Source: Marimicrobium sp913061115
GTDB taxonomy: Bacteria > Pseudomonadota > Gammaproteobacteria > Pseudomonadales > Halieaceae
Assembly: GCF_047729875.1 (NCBI RefSeq)
Contig: NZ_CP159826.1
Span: 1,736,001 to 1,800,000, forward strand
Direction: 5' to 3'
DNA: 64,000 bases
The notes beneath the pieces were generated by a model. That model was not told the origin of the DNA. It searched no databases and saw nothing but the letters and a program-made list of their open reading frames with translations. Positions 8,394 to 16,780 of the stretch are shown piece after piece. The translations under genes were made by a program, and so were the position numbers. Position 1 is the first letter of the stretch. Every line of letters begins with the position of its first letter.

Positions 8394-8430
8394 GGTGCTG
8401 CCTCGGCCTTTTTGCTAGTGTCGCAGCACC
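8394..8430 (-). repeat. Inverted repeat in distal rne leader
   Basis: GGTGCTGC (8394-8401) and GCAGCACC (8423-8430) are perfectly complementary around a 21-nt loop. An alternative pairing of TTGTGG (8390) with CCACAA (8444) overlaps it, so two folds are possible. It lies about 220 nt upstream of rne. Confidence 0.4.
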
Positions 8431-8740
8431 TACATGGCCCACAATGACGCTGATAGTTCTTTGGTAACTAAATCTGTGCCCCGGCAGTACGCACTGCTCG
8501 GTTCATAATATTGTCGGCTTGACTTATTCGTGTGCGTGGCTTGTATCGCTCTCGCACTCTGCCATAAAGTCGACATCCATTTGGTTTGTGTGGTTCGTCT
8601 GGCGGCGCCGTGCGTCTCACGCGCAGGCTCAATCAATCGCCAGAGGATTGTGCCGGCACCGGCTTGAAGCCGAGAGCGGGAGCAACCACAACGCGGATGA
8701 TAGCAGTATATGGAAAAAAATGACATGGCTTGTACCACTT

Positions 8741-9697
8741 ATGTCTGACAGCCCAGACATTACCCCTGCTCGGCATACGCGCCATCTCACCGTAGATGAA
8801 AATACGGCAGGGCAACGCTTGGATAATTTTCTGATACGAGAGTTAAAGGGCGTCCCTCGAACCCGCTTGTACCGCGCCTTGCGTAAAGGCGAAGTGCGGG
8901 TAAACAAGGGCAGGGTGCGTGCGGATTATCGACTTGTCATTGGTGATTTGGTGCGGCTCCCCCCCCTTCACCAGCCGGCAGCTTCCGCTCCGCCCAGTAT
9001 TCCACTGAGGCAGGTTGATCAGCTTTCGAGACAAATTGTGTACGAGGATGATGACCTATTAGTGATAGATAAGCCGTCTGGACTGGCTGTTCATGGCGGT
9101 AGCGGCCTCAGTTTTGGGCTGATAGAGTGTTTGCGCAAAATGCGCCCCGAAGCACGTTATCTAGAATTGGTGCACAGATTGGACCGCGACACATCTGGGC
9201 TAATCTTGATCGCAAAGCGGGCAGCTATTTTGAGAGAATTACATCGACAATTACGAGAAAAGCACATTGATAAGCGGTATCTCGCGCTAGTTGCAGGGAA
9301 ATGGCCGAGAGCGATGCGCGTTGTAGACGCCCCACTGGAGAAAAACTTCTTACAATCGGGCGAGCGCATGGTGCGGGTCAGTGGAGGAGGCAAGAGGGCG
9401 ATAACAGAATTCCGTGTTGTGGAGCGGCTAGAGGGCGCTACGTTATTGGAGGCCCGCCCAATTACTGGGCGTACACACCAGATCCGGGTTCACGCTCAGC
9501 ATGCTGGATTTCCTTTACTGGGTGATGATAAGTACAGCGATGACCGTACTGAGAGTTTTGCCCGACAAATCCGCCTCAAGCGGTTGTTTCTGCATGCTGC
9601 CTCTTTGCGTTTTACTCTGCCTGATAAAGTTGAGATGAACCTACAGGCTCCTTTGGACTCTTCTCTAGAAATAATATTAGAAAATACCCGTAAGTAA
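8741..9697 (+). CDS. rluC: 23S rRNA pseudouridine synthase (955/2504/2580)
   Basis: RluC converts three uridines of 23S rRNA to pseudouridine. The 318-residue product has an N-terminal S4 RNA-binding domain (AGQRLDNFLIRELKGVPRTR to RLVIGDLVRLPP) and a RluA-type catalytic domain with the active-site aspartate in VHRLDRDTSGLILIAK and the later RPITGRTHQIRVH. I chose ATG 8741 because MSDSPDITPARHTRHLTVDE places the S4 domain about 22 residues from the start, as in E. coli; ATG 8720 is possible, and neither has a strong ribosome site. Divergence from rne is the conserved enterobacterial and pseudomonad arrangement. Confidence 0.95.
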   Translation: MSDSPDITPARHTRHLTVDENTAGQRLDNFLIRELKGVPRTRLYRALRKGEVRVNKGRVRADYRLVIGDLVRLPPLHQPAASAPPSIPLRQVDQLSRQIVYEDDDLLVIDKPSGLAVHGGSGLSFGLIECLRKMRPEARYLELVHRLDRDTSGLILIAKRAAILRELHRQLREKHIDKRYLALVAGKWPRAMRVVDAPLEKNFLQSGERMVRVSGGGKRAITEFRVVERLEGATLLEARPITGRTHQIRVHAQHAGFPLLGDDKYSDDRTESFARQIRLKRLFLHAASLRFTLPDKVEMNLQAPLDSSLEIILENTRK

Positions 9698-9730
9698 CTG
9701 TTAAATAGTGTTTTATTGGGTAAAAATATT

Positions 9731-10312
9731 CTAGGCATGTAAAATGTCTACGCCGAGCTCGCCTAATAACGCGGTCAGCTTGATCAGAGGTAACCCCTCC
9801 AGGCTCGTCGGGTCATCGCCTATCAAGCTCTCGAAGAGCGCAATACCCAGGCCTTCAACCTTGAAGCTACCCGCGCAGTCATAGGGCTGCTCTCGATGGA
9901 GGTAGTTGGCGATCTGGCTGTCGCTGAGAGCTCGAAAGCGTACACAAAATCGTTCTACGTGAAACCGCTCCTGATCGCGGTTTGGTGCAATTAACGCAAT
10001 TGCCGTATAAAACACTACTTCCCGGCCGGAGCTGTTGCGCAGTTGGGCTGAAGCGCTATTGAAGTTACCTGGCTTGCCCATGATGCTGCCCTCTATCGAG
10101 GCGACCTGATCGCTACCAATAATCAGCGCACCGGGTTCGAGCCTGGCGATAGACTCGGCTTTTGCTCGCGCCAAACGCACAGCCAGAGCCGCGGGTGCCT
10201 CGTCAGGTAATGGAGTTTCGTCGGTTTCAGGCGAAACGCAGCGAAAGGGCAATTGCAGGCGTTCAAGCAAACGACGGCGATAGGGTGATGTTGATGCCAG
10301 AATAATATTCAT
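9731..10312 (-). CDS. maf: Maf-like nucleotide pyrophosphatase (YceF type)
   Basis: House-cleaning nucleotide pyrophosphatase of 193 residues; the YceF branch prefers 7-methyl-GTP. The N-terminus MNIILASTSPYRRRLLERL is the Maf signature, followed by SPETDETPLPDE and GALIIGSDQVA with the catalytic base region. The C-terminal YDCAGSFKVEGLGIALFE is also typical. The start at 10312 is set by this N-terminus; the frame continues open further upstream with no family match. It converges with rluC and diverges from yceD across about 90 bp, the same neighbourhood as in E. coli (rluC-yceF-yceD-rpmF). Confidence 0.93.
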   Translation of the reverse strand: MNIILASTSPYRRRLLERLQLPFRCVSPETDETPLPDEAPAALAVRLARAKAESIARLEPGALIIGSDQVASIEGSIMGKPGNFNSASAQLRNSSGREVVFYTAIALIAPNRDQERFHVERFCVRFRALSDSQIANYLHREQPYDCAGSFKVEGLGIALFESLIGDDPTSLEGLPLIKLTALLGELGVDILHA

Positions 10313-10405
10313 ATGCCATGCCAGAATAAGGTGGAGTGGGGAGAACTGTTTGTATTCTAAAGATATTTTTGACAAAGGGGCAATGCACACCTATCATGCG
10401 CGCCT

Positions 10406-10939
10406 ATGTCGACCGAGTCCCTTCTGACCATGCTGGATGTCCGCAAGGCCGCGGTCCGAGGCGCAGTGATGGGCGGTGTATTAGAGCCGCTAGATTTAGA
10501 GCGTTTTCGACCACTTTTAGCAGGTGACGAAGGGACTGTTGCGGTGAAAATGGCCTTTTCTCGGGATGAGGAAAGTAGGTACGTGATTGATGTGGCGATA
10601 GAAGCAGATATCCTGGCAGTGTGTCAGCGTTGTCTTGAGCCCATGCCAGAGCACCTGTCCAGTGAAAGTAAACTGGCCGTTGTCTGGACCGATGAAGAGG
10701 CTGTGAGTCTTCCCCGATACCTAGACCCACTAATACTGAAGGAGGATTCCTGTAACCTCTGGGAGCTGGTCGAGGATGAGTTGATATTGGCCATGAAGCC
10801 GTTCAATTATCACGAGACAGGAACATGTAAAAGGAAGACTGTGTCTTTCTTCGATCCCCTGATAAAAGAGGATGTTGTAGAAGACAAGCCCAACCCGTTT
10901 AATGTGCTGGAGCAATTGAAGCCCGGCAACAAGCACTAG
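10406..10939 (+). CDS. yceD: YceD/DUF177 23S rRNA accumulation protein
   Basis: Protein of 177 residues from the DUF177 family, needed for normal 23S rRNA levels; the molecular mechanism is not established. The central CQRCLEPMPEHL and the following acidic VVWTDEEA and LWELVEDELILAMK segments match the family. It lies 11 bp before rpmF, the near-universal arrangement. The start ATG has only a weak ribosome site. No membrane segment or signal peptide is present. Confidence 0.93.
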   Translation: MSTESLLTMLDVRKAAVRGAVMGGVLEPLDLERFRPLLAGDEGTVAVKMAFSRDEESRYVIDVAIEADILAVCQRCLEPMPEHLSSESKLAVVWTDEEAVSLPRYLDPLILKEDSCNLWELVEDELILAMKPFNYHETGTCKRKTVSFFDPLIKEDVVEDKPNPFNVLEQLKPGNKH

Positions 10940-10950
10940 GAGTTTTAGTC

Positions 10951-11133
10951 ATGGCTGTTCAGAAAAGTAAAAAGACGCGGTCGCGGCGCGGTATGCGGCG
11001 CTCGCATGATGCGTTGGCCGGACCGACGTTATCTGTAGATCAAACGTCAGGAGAGACGCATCGTCGTCATCATGTTACAGCCGACGGTTTTTACCGTGGT
11101 AAGAAAGTGATCGACAGCGGTAGCGACGACTGA
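10951..11133 (+). CDS. rpmF: 50S ribosomal protein L32
   Basis: Ribosomal protein of 60 residues beginning MAVQKSKKTRSRRGMRRSHD and containing the conserved HHVTADGFYRGKKVI end. It has no cysteines, so it is the zinc-free form usual in gammaproteobacteria. AGGAG sits 8 nt before the ATG. It is co-transcribed with yceD. In many relatives plsX follows; here a 320-bp gap follows instead. Confidence 0.98.
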   Translation: MAVQKSKKTRSRRGMRRSHDALAGPTLSVDQTSGETHRRHHVTADGFYRGKKVIDSGSDD

Positions 11134-11453
11134 AGCTTTCGGCCTGAACGGAAGCAAACCGGCACTGTGCTGCGCGCACTGGCTATGATAGCTCGTCAAA
11201 CCTGCGGGGACGTCAGTCTCCGTCTGCGCTTTCGAGCATTGCTGTGAGCACCGTCAACACTTCAACACTACCCGCATGATTCACCAACGATATCTTTCGC
11301 CGGCACCTTCGTGCTGCTATAGACGCTATAGTAGCGTTAACGTTAAAGTGCAAATCCAACGCCATTATTGTCCCTTACAGCGCACAGGTGCATACCTTAC
11401 TGCGGTGGGATCGATGGTAGTACCCCGAGTTTCGACAAAAGACGATACCAGCT
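11134..11453 (+). other. Intergenic region where plsX would be expected
   Basis: 320 bp between rpmF and fabD. The usual occupant, plsX (and in enterobacteria fabH), is absent, and I see no piece of a PlsX N-terminus (such as DAMGGD) in any frame. It contains a small dyad CGCTA-TAG-TAGCG near 11325-11337 and a GTTAACGTTAA element. A promoter for the fab genes is likely here, but no clear -35/-10 pair stands out. Confidence 0.6.
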
Positions 11454-12401
11454 ATGCATGAGAAACCTATTGCATTCGTTTTCCCGGGTCAGGGTTCCCA
11501 GCAGGTAGGAATGCTGGCTGCGGCGTACGAGAAGTTCGCAGTGGTCAGGGATACCTTTGAGGAAGCTTCTCAGGCGCTTGACGTTAATATATGGTCTCTG
11601 GTGATGAGCGGGCCGCAACAAGCACTCAACCTTACGGAAACGACACAACCGGTTCTGCTGACGTGCAGCGTGGCACTCTGGCGAGCATGGGAGGAGTCGT
11701 CAGGTGCACCACCTTGTATTATGGCCGGTCACAGCCTGGGGGAATTCTCTGCATTGGTCTGTGCCGGCGCATTGGGGTTTGCTGACGCCGTTAAATTGGT
11801 GCGCAAGCGAGGGCAGTTTATGCAAACGGCTGTGCCTGCAGGCCAGGGCGCTATGGCGGCGATCATCGGCGTTGAAGACTCTGAGGTTATCCGTATTTGT
11901 CAGCAGGTTGCTCAGGAGGAGAACAGTATTGTCTCTGCGGTGAACTTTAACTCACCTGGCCAGGTTGTTATCGCCGGAAACGTTGCTGCCGTAGATATCG
12001 CTATTAGTGCGTTGAAAGAAGCGGGCGCAAAAAGAGCGTTGCCTCTCCCGGTAAGTGCGCCGTTTCATACGCAGCTGATGAAGCCGGCAGGGGAGCATCT
12101 GGCTGAGGTGATGGCCGGAATGATGATTGCGTCGCCCAAGATACCTGTAGTGCACAATGTGAATGCAACTGTTGAGCCTGACCCGGAAAAAATACGCACA
12201 TTATTGGTAGAACAGATCTATAGTCCGGTGCAGTGGACAGCCTGTATGCGGAGAGTTATTGAGGCAGGAGCGCAGCATGTTGTTGAGTGCGGCCCGGGCA
12301 AGGTATTAAGCGGTCTTAGCCGGCGGATTGAAAAAACCTTGCACTGTTATTCCTTAGAAGAACCGGAAGCGTTGTTGGCCACTGCAGCCGAACTAAAATA
12401 G
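11454..12401 (+). CDS. fabD: Malonyl-CoA:ACP transacylase
   Basis: FabD moves malonyl groups from CoA to acyl carrier protein, feeding fatty acid elongation in the cytoplasm. The 315-residue protein has FVFPGQGSQQVGML at the N-terminus, the nucleophile Ser94 in AGHSLGEFSAL, the QGAMAAIIG segment and the catalytic His in VSAPFHTQLM. Length is normal. The ribosome site is weak. It begins a cluster of fab genes: fabG follows after 17 bp. Confidence 0.97.
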   Translation: MHEKPIAFVFPGQGSQQVGMLAAAYEKFAVVRDTFEEASQALDVNIWSLVMSGPQQALNLTETTQPVLLTCSVALWRAWEESSGAPPCIMAGHSLGEFSALVCAGALGFADAVKLVRKRGQFMQTAVPAGQGAMAAIIGVEDSEVIRICQQVAQEENSIVSAVNFNSPGQVVIAGNVAAVDIAISALKEAGAKRALPLPVSAPFHTQLMKPAGEHLAEVMAGMMIASPKIPVVHNVNATVEPDPEKIRTLLVEQIYSPVQWTACMRRVIEAGAQHVVECGPGKVLSGLSRRIEKTLHCYSLEEPEALLATAAELK

Positions 12402-12418
12402 AGCACAGGAGGTTCAGT

Positions 12419-13162
12419 ATGGCGGAAGGAAAAAAGGTGGCTCTTGTTACTGGCGCTAGTCGCGGGATTGGTGAAGCGATCGCAAGATCGCTGGCTGCTG
12501 ACGGTTTTACCGTCGTGGGAACCGCTACCAGTGATAGGGGCGCTGAAGCCATTTCCTCTTACCTTGCAGAAGAAAACAATCTCGGGTGCGGCATCAAATT
12601 GAATGTCGCCGACCAAGACAGTGTAACGATGTCGGTTAAGGCCATTGCCGAACAGTTTGAACCTCCTCTGGTACTGGTGAATAATGCCGGCATTACCCGG
12701 GACAATATTCTAATGCGCATGAAGGAAGCGGAATGGCAAGATGTTATGGACACTAACCTCAGCGGTCTCTACCGCGTCAGTAAGGCCTGCCTGCGGGGTA
12801 TGACCAAGGCGCGCTGGGGGCGCATTGTGAACATTACATCGGTGGTTGGCTCTATGGGGAACATAGGCCAGAGTAATTATGCGGCAACAAAAGCTGGCGC
12901 AGAGGGCTTTTCCCGCGCGCTTGCCCGTGAATTAGGATCGCGTTCTGTCACTGTTAATTGTGTCGCGCCGGGCTTTATTGATACAGATATGACTCGGGAT
13001 CTACCCGAAGCTCAGCGTGACTTATTGTTACAGCAAATACCCCTTGGCCGACTCGGAAGCACCGCAGAAATTGCCGCTCTGGTGAGCTTTTTGTGTAGTG
13101 ATATGGCGAGCTATATTACAGGCGAAACAGTCCATATAAACGGTGGCATGCACATGGGATAA
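12419..13162 (+). CDS. fabG: 3-oxoacyl-ACP reductase
   Basis: NADPH-dependent short-chain dehydrogenase of 247 residues that reduces 3-ketoacyl-ACP. The cofactor motif TGASRGIGEAIA is at 11-22, then LVNNAGITRDN, catalytic Ser in NITSVVGSMGN, Tyr/Lys in NYAATKAGAEGF, and the FabG-specific end YITGETVHINGGMHMG. AGGAGG stands 6 nt before the ATG. It lies between fabD and acpP, the conserved order. Confidence 0.97.
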   Translation: MAEGKKVALVTGASRGIGEAIARSLAADGFTVVGTATSDRGAEAISSYLAEENNLGCGIKLNVADQDSVTMSVKAIAEQFEPPLVLVNNAGITRDNILMRMKEAEWQDVMDTNLSGLYRVSKACLRGMTKARWGRIVNITSVVGSMGNIGQSNYAATKAGAEGFSRALARELGSRSVTVNCVAPGFIDTDMTRDLPEAQRDLLLQQIPLGRLGSTAEIAALVSFLCSDMASYITGETVHINGGMHMG

Positions 13163-13170
13163 ATGACTGA

Positions 13171-13203
13171 TAAATATAAGTTAAATATAAGTTAAATATA
13201 GGA
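13171..13203. repeat. 11-bp tandem repeat upstream of acpP
   Basis: TAAATATAAGT occurs twice in direct succession (13171-13181, 13182-13192), followed by a third, degenerate copy TAAATATAGGA (13193-13203). The AT-rich 11-bp period roughly follows the DNA helix, and the block lies just upstream of the region expected to hold the acpP promoter. Confidence 0.85.
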
Positions 13204-13318
13204 TTATCGGCCGTGTTAAAAAAAATTTATTACTCGTTGGAAAAACAGAGTAAACTGTGCGCCCAGACTGTGTAGTTGGGTAGATTTAGAACTAAATACA
13301 TTAGGAGTAGCAGATAAA

Positions 13319-13555
13319 ATGAGTAGCATTGAAGAGCGCGTGAAGAAGATCGTAGCGGAGCAACTTGGCGTCAAAGAAGAAGAGGTGCAAACTGAAGCAT
13401 CGTTTGTCGAAGATCTCGGTGCAGACTCTCTCGATACCGTCGAATTGGTCATGGCCCTGGAAGAAGAGTTTGAAACTGAAATTCCAGATGAAGAAGCGGA
13501 AAAAATTACGACTGTGGCTTTGGCGATTGCATACATCAACTCTAATCTGGCCTGA
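13319..13555 (+). CDS. acpP: Acyl carrier protein
   Basis: Acidic 78-residue carrier protein of fatty acid synthesis. Ser37 in LGADSLDTVELVMALEEEF receives the 4'-phosphopantetheine arm. The start MSSIEERVKKIVAEQLG is standard, with TAGGAG upstream of the ATG. A 156-bp gap from fabG with an AT-rich repeat and a strong hairpin downstream suggest that it also has its own abundant transcript, as is common for this highly expressed gene. Confidence 0.98.
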   Translation: MSSIEERVKKIVAEQLGVKEEEVQTEASFVEDLGADSLDTVELVMALEEEFETEIPDEEAEKITTVALAIAYINSNLA

Positions 13556-13580
13556 TCTATTGATACCGTTTCCATGCGAG

Positions 13581-13620
13581 AAACCGTTTCTATTTAGATA
13601 GAGCGGTTTTTCTTTTTTTT
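13581..13620 (+). terminator. Terminator after acpP
   Basis: AAACCGTTTCTAT and ATAGAGCGGTTT form a long hairpin with one bulge around TTAG, followed by TTTCTTTTTTTT. It lies between acpP and fabF, so it probably limits read-through and makes acpP more abundant than fabF. Confidence 0.8.
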
Positions 13621-13643
13621 GAACCTCCCAGAAAGTACGCTTT

Positions 13644-13661
13644 AGAGGAGTTATATCTTTG
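13644..13661 (+). promoter_or_regulatory. Ribosome site deciding the fabF TTG start
   Basis: AGAGGAG (13644-13650) is 8 nt from TTG 13659. The next in-frame ATG is inside the conserved N-terminal strand, so TTG is the start. Confidence 0.75.
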
Positions 13662-14900
13662 ATTGGCAGAAGAGTTGTCGTTACTGGAATGGGGATGGTA
13701 AGTCCCGTCGGTCATACGGTGGATGAAACTTGGGGCAATATCTTGGAAGGCAGGAGTGGCGCGGCGCTGATTGAAAGCTTCGATACCTCCGCCTACAGCA
13801 CCCGCTTTAGTGCAAGCGTTAAAAATTTCGATATTTCCCCCTATCTAGCCGAAAAAGAAGCACGAAAGCAGGATGTGTTCGTGCAGTATGGCATGGTGGC
13901 AGGGATGCAGGCCATGCAAGACAGCGGGCTTGAGGTGACTGAAGAAAATGCGCCACGCATCGGCTGTTCTATTGGCTCAGGGATCGGCGGTATAGGCCAG
14001 ATAGAGAAGAACACTGAAATTATTCGAACTTCAGGGCCACGTCGCGTCTCACCTTTTTTTGTACCGGGGTCTATCATCAACATGATATCCGGCAATCTTT
14101 CAGTGAAATATAATCTCCAAGGACCTAATCTTGCGGTGGTGACGGCATGTACCTCCGGCACACACAATATTGGTCTGGGTGCTCGGTTGATCGCATTGGG
14201 CGATGCCGATGCCATGTTGGTTGGCGGCGCTGAAATGGCAACCACGCCTGTTGGTTTAGGCGGCTTCGCCGCAGCTAGAGCCCTTTCTACGCGCAATGAT
14301 GACCCTGTGCGAGCCTCTCGACCCTGGGACAAGGATCGCGATGGCTTTGTTTTGGGAGATGGGGCCGGCGTGATTATGCTTGAAGAGTATGAATCTGCGA
14401 AGGCCAGAGGCGCGAAAATTTATGCTGAACTTCGGGGCTTCGGTATGAGTGGCGATGCTCACCATATGACGCTGCCCCCCGAGAACGGCAGAGGCGCTGC
14501 AGCCTCCATGTCCAATGCCATTAAAGACGCGGGTATCGCGCTTGATAAGATTAGTTACATCAACGCCCACGGAACCTCCACTCACGCTGGCGACCTCGCT
14601 GAGAGTCGCGCCATTGAGTCCGTATTTGGCAGTATCGCTTCACAAGTGGCGGTTAGCTCAACCAAGTCTATGATAGGCCATTTATTGGGTGCTGCTGGCG
14701 CCGTGGAGGCCATTTTTTCAATCTTGGCCTTGCGCGACCAGGTAGCACCGCCGACCCTAAATCTTGATCAGCCTGACGAGGGCTGTACCTTGAATTACGT
14801 CCCCCATACTGCTCAGGAACGTGTCATCCATAGCACCTTGTCCAATTCTTTCGGATTTGGTGGAACCAATGGGTCGTTGCTGTTTTGCAAAGCTGACTGA
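13659..14900 (+). CDS. fabF: 3-oxoacyl-ACP synthase II (KASII)
   Basis: Condensing enzyme of fatty acid elongation, 413 residues. The catalytic triad is visible: Cys164 in VVTACTSGTHN, His in NAHGTSTHAGD and His in SMIGHLLGAAGAVEA, with the closing loop NSFGFGGTNGSL. The start is TTG, giving IGRRVVVTGMGMVSPVG directly at the first strand; a strong ribosome site supports it. It follows acpP and precedes pabC by 11 bp, the usual gammaproteobacterial order. Confidence 0.97.
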   Translation: MIGRRVVVTGMGMVSPVGHTVDETWGNILEGRSGAALIESFDTSAYSTRFSASVKNFDISPYLAEKEARKQDVFVQYGMVAGMQAMQDSGLEVTEENAPRIGCSIGSGIGGIGQIEKNTEIIRTSGPRRVSPFFVPGSIINMISGNLSVKYNLQGPNLAVVTACTSGTHNIGLGARLIALGDADAMLVGGAEMATTPVGLGGFAAARALSTRNDDPVRASRPWDKDRDGFVLGDGAGVIMLEEYESAKARGAKIYAELRGFGMSGDAHHMTLPPENGRGAAASMSNAIKDAGIALDKISYINAHGTSTHAGDLAESRAIESVFGSIASQVAVSSTKSMIGHLLGAAGAVEAIFSILALRDQVAPPTLNLDQPDEGCTLNYVPHTAQERVIHSTLSNSFGFGGTNGSLLFCKAD

Positions 14901-14911
14901 TCGGACTGCCG

Positions 14912-15742
14912 GTGTCCCAGCGATCTGAGATCTGGCTTGATGGCACACCAACAGTCACGTTGCCGCTGCCAGATAGAGGCTTCGATTTTGGTGACGGTGT
15001 ATTTGAAACCATTCTGATGCACCAGGGAGCGCCGCTCTTTGCAGATTTACATTTAGAGCGACTGTCGCTTGGGTTACAAGCCCTCGCCATTCCTGATTGC
15101 ATCGCAGCCGCACGGGAGCAGTTGGATAGTGTTGCTAGCGCTACTCATTGGCGTTGGGCTGTATTACGTCTGAGCGTCAGCAGAGGGAGTGGCCAGCGAG
15201 GCTACACACCGTCCGATAATGCCGTCCCACGAATTTTGATCAGTGTCAGTCAGCTCGATCGTGAATGCGGGCAAATGATGACGGCTGCGACGTTATGTTT
15301 CGCCAAGATTCGTCTCGCTACGCAACCTTTCCTCGCTGGAATCAAACACCTTAATCGACTGGAGCAAGTTCTAGCATCCGCTCAAGTGAAAGCGGAGGGA
15401 GTCGATGAGGCCATCGTTCTGGATCAAAGTGGGCACCTTGTTTCGGTGGTCGCAGGAAACCTGTTTCTGGTCCATCAAGGCGAGTTGCTAACCCCGAAAC
15501 TGGACAATTGCGGGGTCCTGGGCACTCGGCGCAGGCTCGTCATCGAGAGATGGGCTCCCGCTATAGGATTGACGGTTCGCGAGTCTACTCTGACGGTGTC
15601 AGACTTGCAGGCGGCCGAGGAGGTTTTTTATAGCAATAGCCTGCGAGCTGTCCGGCCTATTGCGAGAATTGGCCAACAGAGCTGGAATACTCACGGAGTG
15701 TGTGAGGCAATATTCCGGTGTTATCAGGAAGAGCTAATATAA
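14912..15742 (+). CDS. pabC: Aminodeoxychorismate lyase
   Basis: PLP enzyme of fold type IV, 276 residues, that makes 4-aminobenzoate from aminodeoxychorismate for folate synthesis. WLDGTPTVTLPLPDRGFDFGDG is the family N-terminus, the PLP lysine lies in AGIKHLNRLEQVLA, and EEVFYSNSLRAVRPI is close to the typical C-terminal cofactor loop. The GTG start is only 11 bp after fabF. Its stop overlaps the mltG start as TAATG. Branched-chain aminotransferases share the fold, but the location points to PabC. Confidence 0.94.
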   Translation: MSQRSEIWLDGTPTVTLPLPDRGFDFGDGVFETILMHQGAPLFADLHLERLSLGLQALAIPDCIAAAREQLDSVASATHWRWAVLRLSVSRGSGQRGYTPSDNAVPRILISVSQLDRECGQMMTAATLCFAKIRLATQPFLAGIKHLNRLEQVLASAQVKAEGVDEAIVLDQSGHLVSVVAGNLFLVHQGELLTPKLDNCGVLGTRRRLVIERWAPAIGLTVRESTLTVSDLQAAEEVFYSNSLRAVRPIARIGQQSWNTHGVCEAIFRCYQEELI

Positions 15743-16779
15743 TGCGAAGGCTACTCATATCGACGCTGGTACTGGTGATACTGGTGGCATTAGGCGGCGT
15801 AGCTTTCAGAGAATTACGACAACGGTGGGATGCTCCGCTGCTCATTTCTGAAGAGGGATTTGTCCTCACGATCGCACAGGGCGACTCGTTGCGATCGGTT
15901 GCTGATACGCTGCACAGTGCTGGCGTTTTAGTGCATCCGCGTTTATTGATACTCTATGGTAGATGGACCGGAATGGACCAAACAATAAAGCGTGGGGAAT
16001 ATCGACTCCTTCCAGGATTAACCGCTGAGGCCATGCTAACGCTTTTGAATGACGGCGATGTGATCCACTATCAAGTGACCTTCCCTGAGGGTATAACGCT
16101 CGCTAAAGCCCTGGACATTCTTTCGCAGCAGGCGGGACTGGAAACGATTCTAGCGGGGCCGTCGGACCCGCAACTGATGGCGTTAATCAAGCCATATTCA
16201 CACACGGAGGGACTCTTTTTCCCTGACAGCTATCGGTATTTACGAGGAGACACCGACTTGAGTGTTTTACAGCGCGCACATTCGGCCTTAATCAACGTGT
16301 TACAAACAGAATGGCGTGATAGAGCATCGGGGTTGCCCTATGAAACGCCTTATGAAGCGCTAATTATGGCGTCGATCATTGAACGGGAAACGGGTCTTGC
16401 CGAGGAAAGAGAACAAATTTCAGGTGTATTCGTGCGACGATTACAGCAGCGAATGCTTCTGCAGACTGATCCTACGGTGATTTACGGAATGGGTGCCGAG
16501 TTTGAGGGGAACCTCCGGCGCCGACATCTCAAGGACGATAGCAATACGTATAATACTTATCGCCATTCTGGCTTGCCTCCAACCCCGATTGCTTTATCGG
16601 GTCGTGCGGCAATTCATGCAGCGTTGCATCCCGAGGAGGGTAGCGCGATGTACTTTGTCGCTAGAGGCGATGGTGGACATACATTCAGCGTAACCTTGGC
16701 AGAACACAATCGTGCCGTCGGTAAATTTCAATTGCAGCGGCGAAAAAATTACACGTCATCACCACAGGGGCCACAGTAA
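15742..16779 (+). CDS. mltG: Endolytic murein transglycosylase
   Basis: MltG cuts nascent peptidoglycan strands at the inner membrane and sets glycan length. The 345-residue product has one N-terminal transmembrane helix (LLISTLVLVILVALGGVAF), a LysM-like part and the YceG catalytic domain with the Glu in ASIIERETGLAEER, followed by LLQTDPTVIYGMG and HSGLPPTPI. ATG 15742 is preferred: it overlaps the pabC stop (TAATG), and CAGGAAGAG lies about 8 nt before it. An in-frame GTG at 15718 is less likely. Confidence 0.95.
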   Translation: MRRLLISTLVLVILVALGGVAFRELRQRWDAPLLISEEGFVLTIAQGDSLRSVADTLHSAGVLVHPRLLILYGRWTGMDQTIKRGEYRLLPGLTAEAMLTLLNDGDVIHYQVTFPEGITLAKALDILSQQAGLETILAGPSDPQLMALIKPYSHTEGLFFPDSYRYLRGDTDLSVLQRAHSALINVLQTEWRDRASGLPYETPYEALIMASIIERETGLAEEREQISGVFVRRLQQRMLLQTDPTVIYGMGAEFEGNLRRRHLKDDSNTYNTYRHSGLPPTPIALSGRAAIHAALHPEEGSAMYFVARGDGGHTFSVTLAEHNRAVGKFQLQRRKNYTSSPQGPQ

Positions 16780-16780
16780 C

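Larger units (their letters stand above)
8173..8740. other. Long rne-rluC divergent region
   Basis: This 568-bp stretch carries no convincing gene. It should hold the rne leader and promoter (leftward) and the rluC promoter (rightward). In E. coli the rne 5' leader is about 360 nt and mediates feedback by RNase E cleavage; the length and hairpins here fit that arrangement. An open frame runs into rluC from 8519, but its extra N-terminus has no similarity to the family. Confidence 0.5.

Noticed and set aside
11276..11461. 61-codon frame in the rpmF-fabD gap
   Set aside because: Composition unlike a real protein, overlaps the fabD start and has no ribosome site.
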